A stretch of DNA of 53,544 nucleotides from a virus. The notes under the pieces are model-generated. The model did not search any database. It was not told the DNA's origin and saw only the letters and a program-made list of their open reading frames with translations. The stretch lies in IMG/VR virus record IMGVR_UViG_3300035389_000027, positions 1 through 53,544 of that record; one strand, written 5' to 3'. Positions 48,100 to 53,544 of the stretch are shown here, in pieces. Each line of letters starts with the position of its first letter. The first letter of the stretch is position 1. Made by a program: the position numbers and the translations under genes.

Positions 48100-49937
48100 T
48101 GGAATCTGAATTTACAGACGGCTTTTCGTACCAGTTTGAGTTAAAAACCCTGGCAGGCCCTGGGGTGATAACAGTTGCCCCGACACAATGGGATGAACCG
48201 GGGAAAATCACCATTGAAGATTATGGGTCCAGTGACATCCATTATTGTATTTCGAGCCTTTTTGACAAACACGGTTTCGGCATGACCGGTGTTTGTATGC
48301 AGATGGGTACTGAATCCCCTGTTGACATCAACCGTGTGTTGCAGATGTACGCGGGAAAAGAAGGGGAAATGGTCCTTTCTTACGATTTAATCGGGTTTAA
48401 TCCTGATGAAATGGCCGAAGGTGGCAGCGTTCTTGAAAGCGCGGTCACTTTCAAAGAGAAAAAATTCACACTGCAGGACCGGTATCAATTCCAGGGCCTG
48501 CCCATTTCCATTGAAAATAAAAAAGGATCGTATCGAACCGGTATGTATCCGGACGGCCATGAATGGAAAACCTTCATGTATTTTGATTATGGGTATATCC
48601 GGAAAACCAAGGGTGAAGACGATGAAGGCATTGACGTGTATGTGGGTCCGGACCGGACGGCAAAACACGTTTACATCGTGAAACAGCATAAAATTGAAGC
48701 GGTCAAGAAATGGGAGGGCGCCTATTGCCCTAAATGCGGTGAGCATGCCCGGGATTGCGCCTGTAAAGAATTTTTCGACGAAGATAAGGCGTTTGTAGGC
48801 TTCGGGAATAAAGAGGCCGTTATCAGCGCATACGGCAAGCAATACGACTCCCCTCTTTTTATCGGGCCGATATCCACCATGACGGTCGATGATTTTAAAA
48901 AACTGATGACCGGGCCAAAAGAAAAGGTGAAAGTCCCTTTGCAATTTGTGTCTGAATCAGCTGGGGATTGGCGGAGCGTCATAAGAAACGCGGAGACGTT
49001 CTCTTCCATCGTGGCCGTTTTTAAAGATAAAATGATTGGCCCGGCGCCCGAGCAAGAAAACACATCCGCCGAGGAAAGGGCAATAAACCGGCCGATCCTG
49101 AACAACTTTTTCAAGGGCGTGAAGCTGAAAAAGGCTGAATACAAGGTGTTTGAAATTGGTGAAGACAATAAACCCGCGTATCGGCCGGTAACCGGTTGGC
49201 GGTATGGTCATTTTGCGACACAAAAGGTCGACGGAAAATGGGTAACGACACATATCAAGACAGGGCAGGGCGTGGGGAGAGTCCAGGGGAAAAAGCTTGA
49301 TGCCGTCGAACACATGTGGCGCCTTGAAAAGCTGGGGTCTGAATGGGATTTCGATAAGTCTGAAGATATGCCTGAAGACCTAGCCCAGCACGCCATGGAA
49401 ATCCGGGATGACATCGAAAATGTTAGGTTGCCGGCCGAATTGATACCGGCTGAAACACCAGCACCGGCACCGCAGGGGAGCGAGACCCCCCTGTATCACG
49501 GCAGTCCGGTAAAAGACCTGAAAACGATACAGGCGGGTTCATGGTATAGCCCGGTAAAGGCTTTAGCGGCGGCGTTTGCCCGGGGCAGGGGAAACAAAAA
49601 AGATCCTGGGCAGATATACGGCGTCAATATGGACCTGGGCGGCTACCAATGGGCCGATTTAACGGCTTTTGGGATGGATGAGTATGTCACACCAAAACAA
49701 ATGGCCGTTGCCACTGGTGTTGACCTGGCGGAACTCATGCAGGCATTTCAAAAAGAATCCACATTGAAGGATACTCTTGAAGATGGCCTTATCGCATTGC
49801 GCCATCTTGTTGACCAAAAGCCGATTATGGACTTTTACAAGGCAAAGGGCTTTGATGGATTCAAGGCAAAGGAAGGGTTAAAGTCACCCACTGATTATAT
49901 CGACACCTATAAATTGTTTTTCAGCCAAGCTTTATAA
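48099..49937 (+). CDS. Polyvalent protein: pyrophosphatase-like plus ART-like domains
   Basis: 612-residue fusion. Residues ~123-270 resemble an inorganic-pyrophosphatase-like domain of polyvalent proteins (FQGLPISIENKKGSYRTG, DYGYIRKTKGEDDEGIDVYVGP, FFDEDKAFVGFGNKEAVISAYG, PISTMTVDDFKKLM). A small zinc knuckle (CPKCGEHARDCAC) is inserted near 210-222. Residues ~464-612, starting LYHGSP, look like an ADP-ribosyltransferase fold. Such proteins are injected by some phages and mobile elements. Enzyme activities are inferred from folds. Followed by a hairpin with a T-tract. Confidence 0.7.
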   Translation: MESEFTDGFSYQFELKTLAGPGVITVAPTQWDEPGKITIEDYGSSDIHYCISSLFDKHGFGMTGVCMQMGTESPVDINRVLQMYAGKEGEMVLSYDLIGFNPDEMAEGGSVLESAVTFKEKKFTLQDRYQFQGLPISIENKKGSYRTGMYPDGHEWKTFMYFDYGYIRKTKGEDDEGIDVYVGPDRTAKHVYIVKQHKIEAVKKWEGAYCPKCGEHARDCACKEFFDEDKAFVGFGNKEAVISAYGKQYDSPLFIGPISTMTVDDFKKLMTGPKEKVKVPLQFVSESAGDWRSVIRNAETFSSIVAVFKDKMIGPAPEQENTSAEERAINRPILNNFFKGVKLKKAEYKVFEIGEDNKPAYRPVTGWRYGHFATQKVDGKWVTTHIKTGQGVGRVQGKKLDAVEHMWRLEKLGSEWDFDKSEDMPEDLAQHAMEIRDDIENVRLPAELIPAETPAPAPQGSETPLYHGSPVKDLKTIQAGSWYSPVKALAAAFARGRGNKKDPGQIYGVNMDLGGYQWADLTAFGMDEYVTPKQMAVATGVDLAELMQAFQKESTLKDTLEDGLIALRHLVDQKPIMDFYKAKGFDGFKAKEGLKSPTDYIDTYKLFFSQAL

Positions 49938-49938
49938 C

Positions 49939-49970
49939 CCGGGCCCGGATCGTGGGCAGGGCGGTTTTTA
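49939..49970 (+). terminator. Possible intrinsic terminator before the lysis genes
   Basis: A weak GC-rich stem (GCCC 49944-49947 with GGGC 49955-49958 plus outer CCC/GGG pairing) is followed by GGTTTTTAT. This is the only hairpin in the gaps I examined that is followed by a T-run on the coding strand. It separates the polyvalent proteins from the lysis cassette and is followed by the CTTTATTTAAAG motif. Confidence 0.45.
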
Positions 49971-49992
49971 TCAAAAAAATGTATCGTTTTAA

Positions 49993-50004
49993 CTTTATTT
50001 AAAG
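49993..50004. promoter_or_regulatory. CTTTATTTAAAG motif before the lysis cassette
   Basis: The same 12 bases occur before the capsid gene (22135) and, in reverse complement, before the kinase-like gene (14778). Here they lie 24 bases before the first lysis gene. A GTTTAAAAGG shared with the 14778 site follows. Suggests a promoter element or regulator site. Confidence 0.4.
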
Positions 50005-50028
50005 AAAAAAAGTTTAAAAGGGAGTACA

Positions 50029-50280
50029 ATGCCTAAAATAAAAGGTTTTTTCCAGGATGCGGTTGGCAATTTTTCAATGATGCGGCTTTTGTCCTTCATT
50101 ATCACGATCACGGTAATGTTGATTTGGGCCGTGGAATGTTTGCGTAAAAATGAATTTCTTGGATGGGGGGACAGCCAAGTTTACATACTTATCGCGTGTA
50201 TCGTTCCCACTGTCCTACAAAAGCTGGTGGAATCCGGCGGGCTGCAGTTCCTATTCGGCAGCAAAAAGGCGACTAAATGA
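50029..50280 (+). CDS. Small membrane protein, holin candidate
   Basis: 83-residue protein with two predicted membrane helices (MRLLSFIITITVMLIWAVECL and SQVYILIACIVPTVLQKLVES region) and a short charged C-terminus. Located just before the endolysin candidate and overlapping it (ATGA), the usual place for a holin. AGGGAG upstream of the ATG. The family is not recognised. Confidence 0.65.
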   Translation: MPKIKGFFQDAVGNFSMMRLLSFIITITVMLIWAVECLRKNEFLGWGDSQVYILIACIVPTVLQKLVESGGLQFLFGSKKATK

Positions 50281-50879
50281 AAATCCCATCTGTACCAGAC
50301 ATTATTAAGGCCATGAGGAACAAGGGCTATACCGTCTACAGCGATCCGGACGGTTATGACCTGAATATAGTAGGCATCCGGGCAAAAAACATTTTTGCAA
50401 ATCGGTTTGATGATCTGCTGACGGTGTTTTATCGGTTTCAAGATCAGTGGGGTTATGTAGCTTTCCCGGCAACGACCGACCCGGGAACATATTGGTTGGA
50501 AAATCCCATGGTGAAACTGGGCACCGCCATTCTTGCCCCGGGACAATACCGAGCTGCATACAAAATAGGAAAACACCATGGCAAATATGATGCGTTGGTA
50601 CAGACCAAGCCTGTCACGGTTTTTAGGGACCGGAACCGGGATAATAGGTTGGATGTCAAGGACGCCATCACGGATACCGGCATGTTCGGTATCAACATTC
50701 ATCACGCTACACGAAAAGGCAAATCGAACAATGTCGAAAAGTGGTCGGCTGGTTGTCAGGTGATCCAAAATTCAAACGAATTTGAAGTTCTCATGTCATT
50801 GGCCCGGGTTGGCCGGGAACGCTTCGGGAATTGCTTTACATACACTCTACTGGACGAAAAAGACATTAAGGATTCTTAA
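50277..50879 (+). CDS. Endolysin candidate with L,D-transpeptidase-like motif
   Basis: 200-residue protein. The C-terminal half has FGINIHHATRKGKSNNVEKWSAGCQVI, with His142/His143 and Cys160. This HxxN...SAGCQ pattern resembles the active site of YkuD-type L,D-transpeptidase and related peptidase folds that act on peptidoglycan. No signal peptide is visible. Position between a small membrane protein and a larger one fits a lysis cassette. Cell-wall cleavage is inferred from context. Confidence 0.65.
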   Translation: MKIPSVPDIIKAMRNKGYTVYSDPDGYDLNIVGIRAKNIFANRFDDLLTVFYRFQDQWGYVAFPATTDPGTYWLENPMVKLGTAILAPGQYRAAYKIGKHHGKYDALVQTKPVTVFRDRNRDNRLDVKDAITDTGMFGINIHHATRKGKSNNVEKWSAGCQVIQNSNEFEVLMSLARVGRERFGNCFTYTLLDEKDIKDS

Positions 50880-50881
50880 CG

Positions 50882-51421
50882 ATGATTTCAATTTTTTCCT
50901 CATTAGCAAGCGGCGGCATTCTGGGCGCCATTGGCAGTGGCATTACAAACCTTTTCGATTTCCTGAAACAAAAGCAGGCCAACAAACAGGCGCTTGAAGT
51001 CCGAAAGCTGGAGATTGCAGTTACCAGTAAACGCCATGAGCACGAATTGGCCCTGGCCGGCATGAAGCAGACCATGGACATGCAAAAAGGCGCGGATAAG
51101 ATCCAATCGGCCAGTTATGAAATGGATAAGGCCACATATACGGACACAAAAAGTGCAAACTGGGTTTCACAGATCCTTTTGACGACTGTTGATGTACTTC
51201 GGGGGTTGGTCCGGCCGGCGATGACCGGCTACATGGTCTGGGAAGTCCATGTTTTGCGAACATCGGTTGAAGCGATATTGACCAGTTCCGGTGTTACGCT
51301 GATTTCAGCACCGCAGGCATTGGCAATCTATAGCGATATAGTCAACATGATTCTATTTCTGGCATCAGCGTCTTTTTCATGGTGGTTCGGTACAAGAATA
51401 AAAAACAAAGCCGTTGCATAA
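50882..51421 (+). CDS. Membrane protein of the lysis cassette, possible 3-TM holin
   Basis: 179-residue protein. N-terminal hydrophobic segment (SLASGGILGAIGSGITNLFDFL), a charged coiled-coil middle (~30-90) and two further hydrophobic segments near the C-terminus (PAMTGYMVWEVHVL and YSDIVNMILFLASASFSWWFG). Resembles phage 3-TM holin-type or lysis-associated proteins. ATG 50882 lies 3 bases after the preceding stop. Confidence 0.6.
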   Translation: MISIFSSLASGGILGAIGSGITNLFDFLKQKQANKQALEVRKLEIAVTSKRHEHELALAGMKQTMDMQKGADKIQSASYEMDKATYTDTKSANWVSQILLTTVDVLRGLVRPAMTGYMVWEVHVLRTSVEAILTSSGVTLISAPQALAIYSDIVNMILFLASASFSWWFGTRIKNKAVA

Positions 51422-51456
51422 CCTGTATTACCAGCGGTTTAAAGATATTTAAGCAC

Positions 51457-51470
51457 TATACAAATGTATA
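51457..51470. promoter_or_regulatory. TATACA-N2-TGTATA operator-like palindrome before DarB-like gene
   Basis: TATACAAATGTATA is the reverse complement of the motif at 16047-16060. It is flanked by GCAC (51453-51456) and GTGC (51472-51475), extending the symmetry. It lies 30 bases before the ATG at 51500, so a bound repressor could block transcription of this gene. Confidence 0.55.
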
Positions 51471-51499
51471 AGTGCAAACCAGTTAAAAAGGATTGTAAT

Positions 51500-53544
51500 A
51501 TGGGTAATCAAGTGTCGTTATTTGGAGATGATTTGATTCTGGAACGGGCGGCGTTGCCGGCAGAGCAGATCCGGGAAGCAACCTCTTACAAAGAGATTGC
51601 CACGGTGTTTGCAAAAATCTTTAACCTATCGGATGTCCCGGGAGTGGTTGGGCCAACGGCTTACAAAGATCCCAAAAGCGATTTTGGGTTGAAGGTCCGG
51701 GGCGTAAAAACACGGGAAAAGATTAACGAACAGGCAAAGGCAATATTGAAAAAGGCTGATTCCTTAAAAGATTTGTCTGAAGAGGATGTCGACTTTTTGA
51801 AACAATATTCCGGCCGGGGCGGTTTGACAGAGAATTCACAGTTCGAATATTACACGCCTACACCCATTGCAGAAGGCGTTTGGGATGTTCTTAAACTCCA
51901 CGGTTTTGAAAACGGCAACGTCCTTGATCCGTGTACCGGCGCTGGCGTATTTCCCACCACGAAACCAGACGGCGTTTTAATGACCGGCGGTGACATCGAT
52001 CCGGTTGGATCCAAAATAGCGGCCCTGTTTAACCCCGAAGATTCGATTAAAAACCGTTCATTCGAACAAATTGCGGTGGCAACCGAGGATAATACTTTTG
52101 ATTCGGTCGTTGGCAATGTGCCTTTTGGGGATGCCCGGGGAAAGGCTATCTTTGATGACCCGGCATATAAAACTGAAAAACGGATCGAGCGATATTTCCT
52201 TCTCAGGGCCATGGACAAACTTAAACCCGGGGGGCTGGCCTGCCTGGTGGTGCCGATTAACATTGTCGGGGCAAAAAACGACAAATGGAAACGCTTTCGA
52301 ATTGCCATGAGCAAAAAGGGTGAATTCCTTGGCGCCCATAAACTGCCGTCCAAGTCCTTTGGTGGTCAGGGCACTGATACTGTGGTTGATATCGCCGTGT
52401 TTAAGAAACATCCCCAGGACCTTCTTGAAAAAATCGACAATCTTGAATTCGAAACCCTGCAGGAAACCAATGTCATATGGGATGAGTTCATTGACGGCCG
52501 ATACTGGCTGGGTGAAGGAAAACGGTTCATTCAGGGTAAGTATGTCCCGAAAACGGCCGGGGACCGGTGGAGCCGGGAAACAGTTGACGGTGACATCGAT
52601 CCTATCACGATCAAGAAAAAACTGGCCGTGCATTTCGCTTCCCGGATTGACTGGGATGCACTGGAAACCGCCGAGGCTGAAGTTAAGAATTACGCGGAAG
52701 GTGACCGCAATATTATTAACGGCATCGAGTATGAATTCGTTGACGGCGATTGGCAACGGGTTCACCAGACCGAAAAAAATGATATCCGGATTGATGAGAA
52801 TAAATATGGTGCTGGCACAATGGCAGAATTAAAGGCACTCTTATCCTCTCCGGAAGGCGCCCTGCAGCTAACTGCAAAACAGTTGTTCGCTATCTATAAA
52901 ACGTGGCCGGACCTGCTTTCCCCGCTTCAAAAGGATGCGGTTGAATTTTCCATGAGTCAATCTGATGAAAAATTCCATGAACAGGCATGTAGGGGTACGA
53001 TTATCGGTGGTCTTCTGGGCCGGTTGAAGGCGAATCCGGATGAAAACGAAAGAGCCCGCCTGCAAGAAATGATGGCCGCTGAAATTGATAAGTACGGACA
53101 CCCGAAAAACAATAGTCATTTGTGCTTGACGGGGTCCTCTTCACGGCAGTTTGGGCTTTTCCTGAATTCGGTTGATGAGAAAGGGCAGTTTTCCGACTTC
53201 CTGGCCGGCACTCAGGATACTGAGAAAAGCGAATTTGACCCGACAAACATTCAATCTATTGTGGAACATCTTTTTGTTCGTGAAGGTATCCACCAAATCG
53301 AGCTTGAAGATATCAAAAAGCTTTATTCCGGGAAAATGGGTCTTGATTCCCTGGGGGATCTGGCACAGGTCGACAACATTGCCATTACCGCAGATGGCAT
53401 GATCATGCCTTTTGGTCGATACACGGCCGGCAACATATACACAAATATTCAGGCAATGACCGATGCCATGGCCGATGAGGAAGATGACCGCCTGAAAGCC
53501 AAGTGGATGCAGCAAATTGAGGCCATTAATAAAAAGCGGAAAAT
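51500..53544 (+). CDS. DarB-like N6-methyltransferase protein (5' part)
   Basis: Partial, 681 codons visible, running off the window. After a short N-terminus (NQVSLFGDD) the region GGLTENSQFEYYTPTPIAEGVWDVLK leads to motif I NVLDPCTGAGVF and motif IV GNVPFGD (NxPF type, as in many such plasmid and phage proteins), then RAMDKLKPGGLACLVVPINIVG. This is the methyltransferase domain at the front of DarB or strawberry-notch-like proteins, which usually continue into a helicase. AAAAAGGA precedes the ATG. The helicase part, if present, lies outside the window. Confidence 0.78.
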   Translation, partial: MGNQVSLFGDDLILERAALPAEQIREATSYKEIATVFAKIFNLSDVPGVVGPTAYKDPKSDFGLKVRGVKTREKINEQAKAILKKADSLKDLSEEDVDFLKQYSGRGGLTENSQFEYYTPTPIAEGVWDVLKLHGFENGNVLDPCTGAGVFPTTKPDGVLMTGGDIDPVGSKIAALFNPEDSIKNRSFEQIAVATEDNTFDSVVGNVPFGDARGKAIFDDPAYKTEKRIERYFLLRAMDKLKPGGLACLVVPINIVGAKNDKWKRFRIAMSKKGEFLGAHKLPSKSFGGQGTDTVVDIAVFKKHPQDLLEKIDNLEFETLQETNVIWDEFIDGRYWLGEGKRFIQGKYVPKTAGDRWSRETVDGDIDPITIKKKLAVHFASRIDWDALETAEAEVKNYAEGDRNIINGIEYEFVDGDWQRVHQTEKNDIRIDENKYGAGTMAELKALLSSPEGALQLTAKQLFAIYKTWPDLLSPLQKDAVEFSMSQSDEKFHEQACRGTIIGGLLGRLKANPDENERARLQEMMAAEIDKYGHPKNNSHLCLTGSSSRQFGLFLNSVDEKGQFSDFLAGTQDTEKSEFDPTNIQSIVEHLFVREGIHQIELEDIKKLYSGKMGLDSLGDLAQVDNIAITADGMIMPFGRYTAGNIYTNIQAMTDAMADEEDDRLKAKWMQQIEAINKKRK

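Overview
The window is most of one temperate, contractile-tailed (myovirus-type) phage or prophage genome. Everything except the repressor at the left end reads rightward. There are no rRNA genes, complete tRNAs, insertion sequences or CRISPR arrays. The host cannot be fixed from sequence alone. GC is intermediate, GTG and TTG starts are frequent, and many Shine-Dalgarno sequences are clear. I lean to a Gram-negative host such as a Desulfobacterota member, with low confidence.

Layout. 1-2400: a lysogeny switch with a leftward CI-like repressor, a divergent Cro-like gene and four more small HTH-type proteins. 2400-11360: replication and DNA metabolism, comprising a replication-initiator-like protein, a DnaC-like loader, a BRO/KilAC antirepressor, SSB, a double zinc-ribbon protein, an SF2 helicase, a radical-SAM protein, a VRR-NUC nuclease, a MazG-like protein and a C5 cytosine methyltransferase. 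The methyltransferase carries a second long ORF inside it in another frame, with its own ribosome binding site. 11360-17650: terminase subunits, a dNMP-kinase-like protein, a truncated N-methyltransferase and small zinc-binding proteins. 17700-35700: virion structure, with a SWIM-type protein, baseplate hub and spike, major capsid, sheath, tube, tail chaperone with a candidate +1 frameshift, tape measure, gp25-like, J-like and I-like baseplate proteins, and a first tail fibre. 35730-40000: DarA-like (defence-against-restriction) proteins between two fibre cassettes. 40000-45870: a second, repeat-rich fibre and an unusual protein of 20 exact 22-residue repeats. 45870-49940: two large polyvalent-type proteins (a HExxH metallopeptidase, and a pyrophosphatase-like plus ADP-ribosyltransferase-like fusion). 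50000-51420: lysis cassette. 51500 to the end: a DarB-like N6-methyltransferase protein running off the window.

How it works together. The repressor has no visible S24/LexA protease domain and an antirepressor gene lies nearby, so induction may act through the antirepressor. A short palindromic motif (TATACA-N2-TGTATA) occurs just upstream of both the 16075 methyltransferase and the DarB-like gene, and a related palindrome sits in the CI/Cro gap. This suggests the anti-restriction genes may belong to the repressor regulon. The DarA-like, metallopeptidase, pyrophosphatase/ART and DarB-like proteins are the kind of proteins that other phages package and inject to protect incoming DNA.

Most promising points for novelty: the dual-coding methyltransferase locus, the dispersed operators, the polyvalent injection cluster, the 22-residue repeat protein, mutually exclusive hairpins over the capsid-gene ribosome binding site, and the tail-chaperone frameshift. 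No portal, prohead protease, integrase or transposase was recognised in the window.
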